Shown: positions 44,878-54,887 of the stretch, piece by piece
How positions within the stretch are numbered: position 1 is the stretch's first letter
How the letters are laid out: each line of letters opens with the position of its first letter
Assembly (NCBI GenBank): GCA_902536555.1
Contig: CACAXR010000004.1
Span: forward strand, 1 to 64,000
Origin: an uncultured Prochlorococcus sp.
GTDB lineage: Bacteria; Cyanobacteriota; Cyanobacteriia; PCC-6307; Cyanobiaceae
Direction: 5' to 3'
Length of the DNA stretch: 64,000 nt
Notes under the pieces: generated by a model
Told to the model about the DNA's origin: nothing
What the model saw: the letters and a program-made list of their open reading frames with translations, nothing else
The model's database searches: none
Position numbers and translations under genes: made by a program

Positions 44878-45822
44878 CTACAAATTCAATCCAGCCTCAA
44901 CTAAATTTCTTTCTTGATCAATTAATAAAAGCGCATAGGATTTAATAACATCAAAACTTTTATGAGGAATTGAGACATTAAGCATTCTCAAAAAATTAGA
45001 TAATTTTTCATCTTTAAGGGCTTTACCTTTCTGTAAAAACATTTCTTTTTCCTGATTTGTTTTCCATATATTCATATATTCAATCTTCAAGGGCTTTAAG
45101 TGCCAAATATTGTCAATTAAAGTCCAAATATCTAAATATTCGTTTAGGTTATTCTGAATTTTTAATATATAAGATGATTCATCAAAACTCAAATTTGTTG
45201 TGTTTATGGGTCGATTATTTATGTCAAAAGAATAAGGTTTAATCCCCAAAAACCATCCCTCAAGAATTAATAAATCAGGATTATCTAATCTCCAATGAGA
45301 TCTATCTCCTAAACCATTTCGTAAAGATTTATCGAAAACAGGCACATTTAATTCTCCATTTTTCTTCCAATTTAATAATTTTTCATGCATTAATTTTACT
45401 GAGTGACTGCCAGGAAACCCTCTAGAAACATTCCAAGGGTTATTTTTAATTGCTAACTTCATTTCATTTGATGGGAGATAAAAGTCGTCAATTGAAATAA
45501 CCGAAATTTTGAAGTTTAATTTTAACGATATAGCTTCTAACCATTTACCTAGTGTTGTTTTACCTGTACCAGGTAAAGCTGAGATTCCAATAATTTTTCT
45601 ATCAGAAAAATTATTTTGAAATTTATAAGCCTGAGATAAAAGAGGTAAAGCCAAACCCCAAATCCAGTCATCATTTACTTTATTATTCCAATATTGATCA
45701 GTTGAAAGGATGTTTCTTTTATTATTCCAAAAATTAAACCATTCATCCAAGGATTCCCAACCAATATCAATAATTAATTTTTCAAATTTATCAAGAGGAA
45801 AATTAATATCTAAATCTTTCAT
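44878..45822 (-). CDS. D-glycerate 3-kinase (GLYK-type)
   Basis: A 314-residue P-loop kinase with Walker A ALPGTGKTT (82-90), then ISIDDFYLP, a GSHSVKLMHEKLL segment and LLILEGWFLGIKP. This is the plant/cyanobacterial glycerate kinase layout, which phosphorylates D-glycerate to 3-phosphoglycerate, the last photorespiratory step. Here it lies 4 bases behind gpgP, suggesting that it also recovers glycerate freed from glucosylglycerate. Substrate is inferred from family and context. Confidence 0.8.
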   Translation of the reverse strand: MKDLDINFPLDKFEKLIIDIGWESLDEWFNFWNNKRNILSTDQYWNNKVNDDWIWGLALPLLSQAYKFQNNFSDRKIIGISALPGTGKTTLGKWLEAISLKLNFKISVISIDDFYLPSNEMKLAIKNNPWNVSRGFPGSHSVKLMHEKLLNWKKNGELNVPVFDKSLRNGLGDRSHWRLDNPDLLILEGWFLGIKPYSFDINNRPINTTNLSFDESSYILKIQNNLNEYLDIWTLIDNIWHLKPLKIEYMNIWKTNQEKEMFLQKGKALKDEKLSNFLRMLNVSIPHKSFDVIKSYALLLIDQERNLVEAGLNL

Positions 45823-45826
45823 ATTA

Positions 45827-46624
45827 CTAACTTAGTTCTCGCTTATTTATCAATCTATTGATTTCATTTCTCCAACCATATCCATTTGGTTCAGAAGCTA
45901 AAGTAAATTCTAAATCTTTTAATTGATCTAGTAAATTTAAGTTAGGTCCATCTATTCCAGGGATTATAATTTTAACATCTGAGTTTAAAAGTAGAGGTAA
46001 ATCATTTGGAGAATCACCCAAACCTATAATTTCAATATTTTGAATATTTGAATATTCTTTAAGAGCATTTATAGCTTTACCTTTATTCGATTTTGTAGAT
46101 AATAAGTGACTCATTCTATTTCCCTTAAAAATATCAACATTGAACTTTTTACAACAGATATTGATTTTCTCTTCTAAATAACTTGGCGGATTTAAAAAAG
46201 GCATGCTCCAATGCCTATCACGCATTAAGTCCAATGAATCACCTTTTAAACCTGTGAGCTGAGTAGCATCTTGATCAGTGAGATTATTAAGAGGAGTAAG
46301 TTTATAATCAATTTCTTTAGAAATAGAATTTAAGATTTCTTCAAGAGATTCGTATTTTATTCCAAGAATAATTTCTCCATTAACTCTTTTAAGAGATTCA
46401 CCATATATTGCTGCACCATTTTCAACAATATAGGGATCCGTCAACTTAAGTTCCTTTCTAATAACTTTTACTTCGGAAGCAGTTTTGCTTGTACAAAGAA
46501 TTACAGGTATAGATAATTTTTGTAGTTTTTTTATAGTTTCTCTAGCTGGTGTTAAATCATAGGAGTGATCCATTAAAGTACCATCCACATCACTCACTAC
46601 CCAAATAGAAGAATTTTCTATCAT
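45827..46624 (-). CDS. gpgP: HAD phosphatase, glucosyl-/mannosyl-3-phosphoglycerate phosphatase
   Basis: A 265-residue HAD hydrolase of the MPGP group. Motif I has Asp12 and Asp14 (VVSDVDGTLMD), motif II is CTSKT, the cap contains GDSLDLMRDRHWSMPF, and the last acidic motif is IGLGDSPNDLPLL. Such enzymes remove the phosphate of glucosyl- or mannosyl-3-phosphoglycerate. With GpgS divergent nearby, glucosyl-3-phosphoglycerate is the likely substrate, giving glucosylglycerate. It is 2 bases behind the GH13 gene. Confidence 0.82.
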   Translation of the reverse strand: MIENSSIWVVSDVDGTLMDHSYDLTPARETIKKLQKLSIPVILCTSKTASEVKVIRKELKLTDPYIVENGAAIYGESLKRVNGEIILGIKYESLEEILNSISKEIDYKLTPLNNLTDQDATQLTGLKGDSLDLMRDRHWSMPFLNPPSYLEEKINICCKKFNVDIFKGNRMSHLLSTKSNKGKAINALKEYSNIQNIEIIGLGDSPNDLPLLLNSDVKIIIPGIDGPNLNLLDQLKDLEFTLASEPNGYGWRNEINRLINKRELS

Positions 46625-46626
46625 TT

Positions 46627-48387
46627 TTATAAAGCACTAAGCCAAATTACTTGAAAAGGATCAAGACTAATATTTTTGTAATTATATTTTGCGGATGTTA
46701 AAAAATCTTGGGTATTGAAATCATTATCAATTATTTTTGGTAGATCTTTATCATTCAATTGATAATTAATTTTGTTTTCAGTCATATTATGAATTGCAAA
46801 AACAGACTCAGGACCTTTACTTCTCTTGATTACGACAATATCACTTCTACCTTTAGACAAACATTTCATTTCCGAACGAGGGTGAAATTGCTTTAATTCT
46901 GATCTAACATCCATAGCTTTACGAAGATATTTTAAATTTTTATTAGCATTAGATTCAGGATTATTTAAAACGGCTAAAAGATTTTCTGATTTAAACTTTT
47001 CTCTATTTAAATCCCTTCTTTGACCAGTCATAGAAAAACTTTTGATATCATTTTCTGAAGCTAGTAATGCTGGCAAATAAAAGGCAGGAACACCTTTTAA
47101 AGCCATTACTAATAATTGGCTCAAAATAAATCTTTCATATTGAAATTTTTTGGAATCTCTACTGGAGTCTTCCATTGCACTCCACCAACTAATATTCAAC
47201 TCATAAGGTTTATCATCACCATTTGATAAACGTCTATGACTTACTAATCCGCCCCTTTTCTCACAATTAATTAATAAATCTTTTATTCTTACCTCGTCCA
47301 TTAAGCCTTCAAGAGCTCTAAGCCCAACGCCATCATGCGACGCAGTAAAATTAAAAAGGGTAGTATTGTTTGGTAATTCTGGCCAATTAAAAATCCATGA
47401 GTTTAGGATATCAGCTCTAGAAGTAATAATTGCCTCTAGGAGGAGAGGAGGTAATGGGAAATTGTATGCCATATGGGCTTCATCATCAGGAATTAGATAA
47501 GATAGATTTTCCTTCTGAGGAACATTAGTTTCAGTTATTAAAACTCCCTCATCAAGAAGATTATTTAAAAGAACCCTCAAGAGTTTCACAATTGAATGTG
47601 CTTTTGGTAAATGCAAGCAGGTTGTCCCTGATTCCTTCCAAATAAAACCTACAGCATCAAGCCTGAACCATTTAATTCCATTAGATAAATAAGTAATAAT
47701 CAAATTTAAGAACTCAAGAGTCATATTTGGATTATGCCAATTCAAATCAATTTGATCTGGACCAAAAGTTGTCCAAACTTGTTTAATGCCATCTTCAGTA
47801 TTTATTTGAGAGAACAAGGAGGAACTTCGTGGCCTAACTACATTTGACCAGTCGAGATTTTGTTTCGGTGAAAAAACATTTGATATCCCTGGTTCTTGGG
47901 ATTTAATAAATTGTTGAACCCATGGGTGAGATGATGAGACATGGTTTAGTACTAAATCAGCCATTAAATCATGATTTTTAGAAATACTTTTGAGATCATC
48001 CCAACCACCAAATTTTTCTTCCAAGGAATCATAACTTGAGACCGCAAAACCTCCATCACTTGTAGATTTTAAGAAAGGAAGAATATGTACAACTTTAGAA
48101 AGGCTGCCAAAATGTTTACTTAACAAGTCACTAAGAGTTATTAATGTTGCCTCGCCATTTTTATAAATACTATCTGCATAAGTTATCAAAACTGAATGAG
48201 ATTCATCCCACCTTTCCTTATCTCTTATTTCTTCATAAGCAGATTTGTCTGAGAAATCTTCTAAAATCTGTAATAATTGATTTGAAATATAATTAATTTC
48301 TTCTGTAGTATTATTTGAATAAATTGTTTTTAACAATTTACCAATTTTTAATCTATCTAATTTTTTCTCTGAATCAATTTGCTTCAC
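46627..48387 (-). CDS. GH13 sucrose/glucosylglycerate phosphorylase-like enzyme
   Basis: A 586-residue alpha-amylase family protein of the GH13 subfamily 18 type. The catalytic nucleophile is Asp244 (WFRLDAVGFIWKESGT), the acid/base is Glu286 (LITETNVPQKENLSYL) and the transition-state stabiliser is Asp352 (FTASHDGVGLR). The subfamily covers sucrose, sucrose-6-phosphate and glucosylglycerate phosphorylases. Its place next to gpgP, gpgS and glycerate kinase favours glucosylglycerate: it could split it to glucose-1-phosphate and glycerate. The start is GTG, and the upstream region is shared with gpgS. Confidence 0.8.
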   Translation of the reverse strand: MKQIDSEKKLDRLKIGKLLKTIYSNNTTEEINYISNQLLQILEDFSDKSAYEEIRDKERWDESHSVLITYADSIYKNGEATLITLSDLLSKHFGSLSKVVHILPFLKSTSDGGFAVSSYDSLEEKFGGWDDLKSISKNHDLMADLVLNHVSSSHPWVQQFIKSQEPGISNVFSPKQNLDWSNVVRPRSSSLFSQINTEDGIKQVWTTFGPDQIDLNWHNPNMTLEFLNLIITYLSNGIKWFRLDAVGFIWKESGTTCLHLPKAHSIVKLLRVLLNNLLDEGVLITETNVPQKENLSYLIPDDEAHMAYNFPLPPLLLEAIITSRADILNSWIFNWPELPNNTTLFNFTASHDGVGLRALEGLMDEVRIKDLLINCEKRGGLVSHRRLSNGDDKPYELNISWWSAMEDSSRDSKKFQYERFILSQLLVMALKGVPAFYLPALLASENDIKSFSMTGQRRDLNREKFKSENLLAVLNNPESNANKNLKYLRKAMDVRSELKQFHPRSEMKCLSKGRSDIVVIKRSKGPESVFAIHNMTENKINYQLNDKDLPKIIDNDFNTQDFLTSAKYNYKNISLDPFQVIWLSAL

Positions 48388-48437
48388 TTTGAAAAAATCA
48401 ACGAAGTATTAATACTATTCTGCACATCAATCAGAAA

Positions 48438-49664
48438 ATGGACTTTCAACAAGGGTTAATCACAACAATACATGAATATGGAGTTACAAGTAATTTACTT
48501 AAAGAATTAAATAAAAGTCTTAAAAAAAGATCAACTAGCATTTTAATACCTTGCTTATATGAAGAGTTTGAGCGTCCAGCATTAAAAGACATAAGAGAAG
48601 TTTTAAAAGACCTTACAGGCTTAAATGAATTAGTTATTGCCCTCTCTGCAAAAACTGTTGAGCAAGTTAAAGCCGCAAAATCATTCTTTGAATCAATGCC
48701 ATTTCCAGTTCACGTTCAATGGACTAATTCACCCTCTGTAATAGAACTATTAAAAAGCCAAGAAAAAAATGGCTTAGAACTTTTAGGAACTCCAGGAAAA
48801 GGATGGGCTGTCTGGCAAGGCATAGGAGTTGCGACAAGAAAATCAGAAGTTGTTGCTCTTTTCGATGCAGATATAAGAACTTTTAGTCCTTTGTATCCTT
48901 CAAGAATGATCCTTCCACTTCTAGATGAATCATATGGAATATCATATGTAAAAGCTTTTTACAGCAGATTATCCTTAGAGACCAATCAATTGCAAGGTAG
49001 AGCAACAAGATTGTTTGTAGGACCCTTATTGGCAAGTCTTGAGCAGTTAGTAGGGAAAGGTCCTTTTTTACAATATCTACAATCATTTAGATATCCATTA
49101 GCAGGTGAGTTTGCTTTCACTAAAGACCTTGCTATGAATTTACGAATTCCTTGTGACTGGGGCTTAGAGATAGGTTTATTATCAGAGGTCTATAGAAACG
49201 TAAGAACCTCCAAGATAGCCCAAGTTGACCTAGGTTTGTTTGATCATAAACATAAGAATATTGGTGATTCATCTAAAGAAGGATTGCAAAAAATGTGTAC
49301 AGAAATACTTTCAAGTGTTTTAAGAGGTCTCATGGAACATCAAGCCGAGACTTTAACAAGTACTCAACTAGCAACCCTGGAAGTTCTTTATAAAAGAGTT
49401 GGCGAAGATAGAGTAAAACAATTTGGATTAGATTCGGCTGTTAATCAACTTCCATACGATAGGCATGAAGAAGAGTTATCAGTGCAAAAATTTGCTAAAT
49501 TACTAAGACCAGCTACTGAAGAATACCTAGCTTGTCCTACGACGCAGCAGTTACCAAGTTGGTCAAGAGTTCTATCTTGTGAGAACAAACTACAAGAAGA
49601 TTTGGCAATTGCTGGGTCACAAGATATAAAGACAACAGAAAAAGAATTAATTAAAAACTTCTAA
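48438..49664 (+). CDS. gpgS: Glucosyl-3-phosphoglycerate synthase
   Basis: A 408-residue family 81 glycosyltransferase that moves glucose from an NDP donor to 3-phosphoglycerate. Seen are [18 protein letters not shown] near the N-terminus, [16 protein letters not shown], the metal-binding [33 protein letters not shown] and a DWGLEIGLL segment. GpgP then removes phosphate, giving the compatible solute glucosylglycerate, which is known in marine cyanobacteria of nitrogen-poor water. The stop overlaps the convergent ureC by 4 bases. Confidence 0.88.
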   Translation: MDFQQGLITTIHEYGVTSNLLKELNKSLKKRSTSILIPCLYEEFERPALKDIREVLKDLTGLNELVIALSAKTVEQVKAAKSFFESMPFPVHVQWTNSPSVIELLKSQEKNGLELLGTPGKGWAVWQGIGVATRKSEVVALFDADIRTFSPLYPSRMILPLLDESYGISYVKAFYSRLSLETNQLQGRATRLFVGPLLASLEQLVGKGPFLQYLQSFRYPLAGEFAFTKDLAMNLRIPCDWGLEIGLLSEVYRNVRTSKIAQVDLGLFDHKHKNIGDSSKEGLQKMCTEILSSVLRGLMEHQAETLTSTQLATLEVLYKRVGEDRVKQFGLDSAVNQLPYDRHEEELSVQKFAKLLRPATEEYLACPTTQQLPSWSRVLSCENKLQEDLAIAGSQDIKTTEKELIKNF

Positions 49665-51370
49665 AGTAAAAAGTACCTTTGAGCCATTGGGACTTCATCA
49701 AGAGGTTCACAAGTAAGAAGTTGCCCATCAGAAAAAACTTCATAAGTTTGAGGGTCAACTGAAATATTTGGAAGTTTACTATTAAGTTTTAAGTTCGATT
49801 TATTGATATTTCTGGTATTCTCTACGGCAATACATTTCTTTTGTAAGCCTAATTTATTTGGAATATTTTGATCAATTGAATTTTTACTTAAAAAGGTGAG
49901 AGAACTCTTAACTAGAGATTGCCCGAAACTTGCAAACATAGGACGACTATGAACAGGACCTGGAGTAGGAATTGAAGCATTTGCATCACCCATCTGGGCC
50001 CAAACTATGGATCCTCCTTTAACAACTAATTCAGGCTTTACCGCAAAAAAGGAAGGTTTCCATAACGCCAAATCAGCAATTTTACCCTTTTCTATAGACC
50101 CAACATGATTATCAATACCATGAGCTATTGCAGGATTAATCGTGACTTTAGAAATGTATCTCTTTATTCTGAAATTATCGTTTCTATCAGAATCCTGCGA
50201 TAGTGGCCCCCTTTGGACTTTCATTTTATGAGCGGTTTGAAAAGTTCTTGTAATTACTTCACCAACTCTTCCCATAGCTTGAGAATCACTAGCAATAATT
50301 GAAAAGGCACCCATATCATGCAATATATCCTCCGCAGCAATAGTTTCTCTTCTGATCCTTGATTCAGCAAATGCGATATCTTCTGGGATTTTAGAATCTA
50401 AATGATGACAAACCATTAACATGTCAAGATGTTCTTCTAATGTGTTTCTCGTATAGGGTCTTGTTGGATTAGTACTACTTGGAAGAACATTTTTTTCTCC
50501 ACAAATTTTTATGATGTCTGGCGCATGACCTCCACCTGCTCCTTCGGTATGAAAAGTATGAATAGTTCTTCCTGCAATAGCGTTGATGGTATCTTCAACA
50601 AAGCCTGCCTCATTTAAAGTATCAGTATGAATACATACTTGTACGTCAAACTTATCTGCAACATTAAGACATGAATTTATTGTAGAGGGAGTTGTTCCCC
50701 AATCCTCATGAAGCTTCAATCCACATGCACCAGCTTCAACCTGATCAATAAGATTTCTCTCGTTTGTTGAATTTCCTTTTCCAAAAAATCCTAAATTCAT
50801 GGGAAATGCCTCTGCAGATTGAAGCATTCTTGAAATGTGAAAAGAACCGGGAGTACAAGTAGTGGCATTTGTGCCAGTTGCAGGTCCAGTTCCTCCTCCC
50901 AGCATGGTTGTAATTCCTGAGGCTAGTGCTGTCTCAATTTGTTGGGGACAAATAAAGTGAATGTGGGTATCTATTGAACCTGCAGTGAGAATATGGCCTT
51001 CGCCAGCTATTACTTCTGTTGATGCTCCAATAACAATATTGACATTATCTTGAATATCAGGATTACCAGCCTTACCAATTTCAAAAATCATTCCATCTTT
51101 AATACCCACATCAGCCTTAATTATTCCCCACCAATCTACGATCAAAGCATTGGTTATTACGGTATCTACAGCTCCATCAGATCTTCTTACTTGAGACTGT
51201 CCCATCCCATCTCGAATAACTTTACCTCCACCAAATTTAACTTCATCTCCGTATGTTGTTAAATCCTTTTCTACTTCTATAAAAAGTTCGGTATCAGCAA
51301 GCCTTACTCTATCTCCGGTAGTGGGTCCGTAAGTTTGCGCATAAGTATTTCTGTTAATTTTATAGGACAT
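49661..51370 (-). CDS. ureC: Urease subunit alpha
   Basis: A 569-residue catalytic subunit that hydrolyses urea to ammonia and CO2. It has the nickel ligands HIHFICPQ, the carbamylated Lys219 ([11 protein letters not shown]), [10 protein letters not shown] and [14 protein letters not shown], and the mobile flap Cys-His in [13 protein letters not shown]. Length and all catalytic residues are as usual. The order ureA-ureB-ureC is on the minus strand with 2-4 bases between genes. Confidence 0.97.
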   Translation of the reverse strand: MSYKINRNTYAQTYGPTTGDRVRLADTELFIEVEKDLTTYGDEVKFGGGKVIRDGMGQSQVRRSDGAVDTVITNALIVDWWGIIKADVGIKDGMIFEIGKAGNPDIQDNVNIVIGASTEVIAGEGHILTAGSIDTHIHFICPQQIETALASGITTMLGGGTGPATGTNATTCTPGSFHISRMLQSAEAFPMNLGFFGKGNSTNERNLIDQVEAGACGLKLHEDWGTTPSTINSCLNVADKFDVQVCIHTDTLNEAGFVEDTINAIAGRTIHTFHTEGAGGGHAPDIIKICGEKNVLPSSTNPTRPYTRNTLEEHLDMLMVCHHLDSKIPEDIAFAESRIRRETIAAEDILHDMGAFSIIASDSQAMGRVGEVITRTFQTAHKMKVQRGPLSQDSDRNDNFRIKRYISKVTINPAIAHGIDNHVGSIEKGKIADLALWKPSFFAVKPELVVKGGSIVWAQMGDANASIPTPGPVHSRPMFASFGQSLVKSSLTFLSKNSIDQNIPNKLGLQKKCIAVENTRNINKSNLKLNSKLPNISVDPQTYEVFSDGQLLTCEPLDEVPMAQRYFLL

Positions 51371-51374
51371 AATT

Positions 51375-51695
51375 TTAAGAATCTAAAGAACCGTTAACCA
51401 ATGAATTGAAACCATATGCAAATCTTAAACCTGAATAGGGAACTAATCTGACTTCAGTTGTATCTCCAGGTTCAAATCTAATTGCTGTTCCTGCAGGAAT
51501 GTCAAGACGCATGCCAAGTGTTGACTCTCGATCAAAAATTAATGCCTTATTAGCTTCAAAAAAATGATAGTGAGATCCAATTTGCACAGGTCTATCTCCA
51601 GAATTAGAAACTTTTACTGTTTTAACTTCCTTACCAAGATTTAATTCAATTTCACCTTGTTCAGGAATTATTTCGCCAGGAATTAAATTACTCAT
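51375..51695 (-). CDS. ureB: Urease subunit beta
   Basis: A 106-residue beta subunit, with [18 protein letters not shown] and the [20 protein letters not shown] motif. It is a structural part of the urease alpha-beta-gamma trimer. It lies 4 bases upstream of ureC and 2 bases after ureA. Confidence 0.96.
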   Translation of the reverse strand: MSNLIPGEIIPEQGEIELNLGKEVKTVKVSNSGDRPVQIGSHYHFFEANKALIFDRESTLGMRLDIPAGTAIRFEPGDTTEVRLVPYSGLRFAYGFNSLVNGSLDS

Positions 51696-51697
51696 AA

Positions 51698-52000
51698 CTA
51701 GTTAATCGGATTGTGAATAGTAACTAACTTTGTCCCATCAGGGAAAACTGCTTCTATTTGGACTTCATCAACCATTTCAGGAATGCCTTCCATAACTTGT
51801 GATTTTGAAAGCCAGGTAGTTCCCTCTGACATTAATTGACTTACACTTTTTCCATCTCGAGCTCCTTCAAGAACTTGAAAACTCAAAAAAGCAATTGTTT
51901 CAGGATAATTAAGCTTAAGACCTCGACTAAGTCTTCTTTCAGCTAAGAGCGCAGCAGAAAAAATTAATAATTTATCCTTTTCTTGAGGTGAAAGATGCAT
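51698..52000 (-). CDS. ureA: Urease subunit gamma
   Basis: A 100-residue gamma subunit, with [27 protein letters not shown] and [21 protein letters not shown] in its usual place. It is the small structural subunit of the urease trimer. It follows ureD after 50 bases, so the order ureD-A-B-C is one minus-strand unit. Confidence 0.96.
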   Translation of the reverse strand: MHLSPQEKDKLLIFSAALLAERRLSRGLKLNYPETIAFLSFQVLEGARDGKSVSQLMSEGTTWLSKSQVMEGIPEMVDEVQIEAVFPDGTKLVTIHNPIN

Positions 52001-52050
52001 AATAAAAAATTAGTCTATAAATTCTTAAAAAAGGTTCTTTCTGAACATAA

Positions 52051-52953
52051 TTAATAATTCATAGAATCTTGTAAAGGCCATACACCTTGATATTTTGGCT
52101 CACAAAATCCACTAACAGACCTAATTTGTTTCCAAATACAAAAAAAACATTTCCTAGCTTCTTGAGAAGAACTACCGAGGAATCTTACAGAGATTCCATT
52201 TTCAAGTATTCCAATAGATAAATTATTATCAGTTTCATTAAAAATCTTTTTTATATTTCCCACAAGATTATTTATTTTTGACTTAGAAAAATCTTTTTCG
52301 CAAATCCAAATTAAGGATCCAAAAATAGGCATGTAATCCATACCTGACTTGGCCACATAACTTCCCTTAGATAATTCAATTTGATCAACATACTCCCAAT
52401 CATCATATAAATCATTATTTCTCATAATTTCTAATTTAGACCTAAAAATTCCACGCTCAATAGATTCTCCGGAGGAAGATCTTCCAAGTCTTATTAAATC
52501 AGTAAATAAAAAACTTGAAGTTTCTGAAATAGATACTTTAAACTTTTGCTCATATAAACCATTTGCAAAGATAATTGTTTCTTGAGGGAGATATTCCAAA
52601 TGAGAATTATCAAGAATGTTTATGAGATTTTTTTGCTTTGAAAAAAGTCCTTTTGGATTGATTTTAGATATCCCAACTGATCCATATACTTTCTGAGCTG
52701 AAGAAGTAGTCAACAATACCTTAGAGTTTTTTTCAAGATTTACCTCAAATTTAAGCAAATCACCGCCAACCAACCCCCCTGCAGTATGAAGGACAGGTAA
52801 AATGCATCTGCCCTCCTGATCATGAGTAGACTTTAATAACTTGTAAGGAGAAGTTGATTTAGATTTAAAGATTGTTTTATCAACATTTCCTAAACTTGCT
52901 TTATTATTGAAAAAATTTAAGAAACAATTACCTTCCCAAGAAGTTTTAATCAT
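52051..52953 (-). CDS. ureD: Urease accessory protein UreD
   Basis: A 300-residue protein that with UreF and UreG carries nickel to the urease active site. Family parts are [39 protein letters not shown] and the DYMPIFGS end region. It is divergent from ureE with 48 bases between starts. No clear NtcA site was found in that space. Confidence 0.93.
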   Translation of the reverse strand: MIKTSWEGNCFLNFFNNKASLGNVDKTIFKSKSTSPYKLLKSTHDQEGRCILPVLHTAGGLVGGDLLKFEVNLEKNSKVLLTTSSAQKVYGSVGISKINPKGLFSKQKNLINILDNSHLEYLPQETIIFANGLYEQKFKVSISETSSFLFTDLIRLGRSSSGESIERGIFRSKLEIMRNNDLYDDWEYVDQIELSKGSYVAKSGMDYMPIFGSLIWICEKDFSKSKINNLVGNIKKIFNETDNNLSIGILENGISVRFLGSSSQEARKCFFCIWKQIRSVSGFCEPKYQGVWPLQDSMNY

Positions 52954-53001
52954 AAATTGTTTTCTTTAATTACTAAATTAAAGTAACCAAAAATTTTGAT
53001 T

Positions 53002-53451
53002 ATGAGAATGAATAAACAAATAGTTGTAACTGATTGGATTAAGGAAAAACCTCGACTAGGTTCATTTTTAAAACTTACCCTAAGTTCAGATGAAAGAAGA
53101 ATCTTACGAGGTAAAAGATTAACTGATTGTGATCAAGAAATAATTTTACAATTACCTAGAGAGGGTAAATTAAATGATGGAGATATTCTTATAACTAATG
53201 TGTCCAATTTTTATGTAGAGATAATTGCCAAAACAGAAAATTTAATTGAAATAAGTTCCAATTCTAAAATTGAACTTATTAAAACTGCTTATCATCTAGG
53301 AAATAGACATGTAGAAGTAGAAATTGAAGAAGATATTCTTCTAACAAAAGGTGATTACATAATTGAAAATATGCTTAAAAATTTTAGTGTTGAGATCGTA
53401 AATACCCAGAAAAAATTTTTTCCGGAAAGAGGTGCCCACAGTCATGAGTAA
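53002..53451 (+). CDS. ureE: Urease accessory protein UreE (nickel metallochaperone)
   Basis: A 149-residue UreE. It has an N-terminal peptide-binding domain, a middle metal-binding domain with AYHLGNRHVEVEIEED, which includes the conserved His, and a short end with ERGAHSHE. It delivers nickel to the UreDFG complex. I start at the ATG (MRMNKQIVVTD); a TTG two codons upstream is also possible. It is followed by ureF after 6 bases. Confidence 0.92.
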   Translation: MRMNKQIVVTDWIKEKPRLGSFLKLTLSSDERRILRGKRLTDCDQEIILQLPREGKLNDGDILITNVSNFYVEIIAKTENLIEISSNSKIELIKTAYHLGNRHVEVEIEEDILLTKGDYIIENMLKNFSVEIVNTQKKFFPERGAHSHE

Positions 53452-53457
53452 AAAGTC

Positions 53458-54144
53458 ATGAGTAAAAGTCATTTATTAAAATATTTATTAATAAGCCCTA
53501 ACTTACCAGTTGGAGGATTTTGTTATTCCGAGGGATTGGAGAGTTTCCTTAATAGTAAAGATTTAGAAGACGCAAATTCGGTAAAAGAATTAATCATAAG
53601 TGAATTAAAAATTGGTCAGATTAGACTAGATGCAAAACTATTATTAGATTTTTTTGATATTTTCAATGAGTTAAACAAAGGCAAAAATTTAAAAAGTAAT
53701 TTGCATAAGCTATTGAGTTTGGATAAATGGATCCTCTCATCAAAAGACTCGGTCGAAATGAGAGAACAACAAAATCAAATGGCAAAATCTCTCTTTGATT
53801 TAAACAAGGAATTTGGATTTGAATATCTATATAAAAAAAATAAAAAGAACTCCTGGCCTTTAGCGTGGAGTTGGGCTTGTTATTGTTTTGAAATTACAAA
53901 GTTGGAAATGGTTGAGAATTTTTTCTATGCATGGAGTGCAAACCAAATTAGTGCTGCAGTAAGGATTATTCCTATTGGTTCAACAAAAGCCCAATTAATT
54001 CAGATAGGTTTATTAGGAATAATTTCAAAAGTTTCTAAAGAAATTATGGACAAAGAAATTGATGACATCTATTTTGGCAATGTAGGTTTAGCTATGGCAC
54101 AACAAAATCATAATGATCTTTATACAAAACTTTTTAGAAATTAA
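53458..54144 (+). CDS. ureF: Urease accessory protein UreF
   Basis: A 228-residue all-helical protein with ISPNLPVGGFCYSEGLES at the start and the FYAWSANQISAAVRIIPIGSTKAQ segment. UreF binds UreD and UreG and acts as a checkpoint for nickel loading. It lies between ureE (6 bases) and ureG (3 bases). Confidence 0.93.
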   Translation: MSKSHLLKYLLISPNLPVGGFCYSEGLESFLNSKDLEDANSVKELIISELKIGQIRLDAKLLLDFFDIFNELNKGKNLKSNLHKLLSLDKWILSSKDSVEMREQQNQMAKSLFDLNKEFGFEYLYKKNKKNSWPLAWSWACYCFEITKLEMVENFFYAWSANQISAAVRIIPIGSTKAQLIQIGLLGIISKVSKEIMDKEIDDIYFGNVGLAMAQQNHNDLYTKLFRN

Positions 54145-54147
54145 TTT

Positions 54148-54759
54148 ATGAGCAGCAAATTGAGAGTAGGAGTTGCTGGCCCTGTAGGTTCAGGAAAAAC
54201 TGCATTATTAGAGACTCTATGCTTAAGCCTGAAAAATAATTATGAGATAGCAGTTGTCACAAATGATATCTACACCAAAGAAGATGCTAACTTTCTAATA
54301 AATAAAAAAGTTTTAGAGGAAGGAAGGATTATTGGTGTAGAAACAGGAGGCTGTCCTCATACAGCGATAAGAGAGGATTGTTCCTTAAATAAAAATGCAG
54401 TTTTAGATTTAGAAAATAAATATAATCCTCTAGATTTTATCTTTGTAGAAAGTGGAGGTGATAATTTAGCATCTAGTTTTAGTCCGGAACTTGTAGATAT
54501 ATCAATATATGTGATTGATGTATCTGCTGGAGACAAAATCCCTCGAAAAGGTGGACCAGGGATAACAAGGTCAGATTTATTATTAATAAACAAAATTGAC
54601 TTAGCAGATATGGTTGGTGCAGATTTAAATATTATGAAAAGTGATACGGAATTCATGAGAAAAGGGAAACCTTGGTTTTTTACTAACCTTAGTAGTGGCA
54701 AGGGAGTTGAAGAAATAACTCAATTTTTAGAATCACATATACCCAACAATCCAAACTAG
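54148..54759 (+). CDS. ureG: Urease accessory GTPase UreG
   Basis: A 203-residue SIMIBI-class GTPase. It has the P-loop [17 protein letters not shown] (8-24), [12 protein letters not shown], the metal-binding [16 protein letters not shown] with its CPH motif, VESGGDNLA and NKIDLAD for guanine. GTP hydrolysis drives nickel transfer to urease. It ends the ureEFG unit; urtA follows after 128 bases with its own predicted NtcA promoter. Confidence 0.96.
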   Translation: MSSKLRVGVAGPVGSGKTALLETLCLSLKNNYEIAVVTNDIYTKEDANFLINKKVLEEGRIIGVETGGCPHTAIREDCSLNKNAVLDLENKYNPLDFIFVESGGDNLASSFSPELVDISIYVIDVSAGDKIPRKGGPGITRSDLLLINKIDLADMVGADLNIMKSDTEFMRKGKPWFFTNLSSGKGVEEITQFLESHIPNNPN

Positions 54760-54797
54760 AAAAATATTCATTACTAATATATTGGATTCAACAAAAA

Positions 54798-54839
54798 GTT
54801 ACGACTGATACAAAACGAATCCTCACTCGTTAATAACTT
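54798..54839 (+). promoter_or_regulatory. NtcA-activated promoter of urtA (predicted)
   Basis: GTT-N8-TAC at 54798-54811 followed after exactly 22 bases by TAACTT (54834-54839), a TAN3T -10 element. The element and its flanks (AAAAAGTTAC, three variable bases, TGATACA) match the glnA promoter at 9847-9866. This would give a leader of about 45 bases to the urtA ATG. Confidence 0.78.
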
Positions 54840-54887
54840 TTATTTTATCCCCCTAATGAGGGTCAATTACCTAATTTATCCTAATTC

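Noticed and set aside
52954-53001. A possible NtcA site between ureD and ureE (GTT-N9-TAC and GTT-N8-TTA patterns)
   Set aside because: Spacing or half sites do not fit the NtcA rule on either strand.
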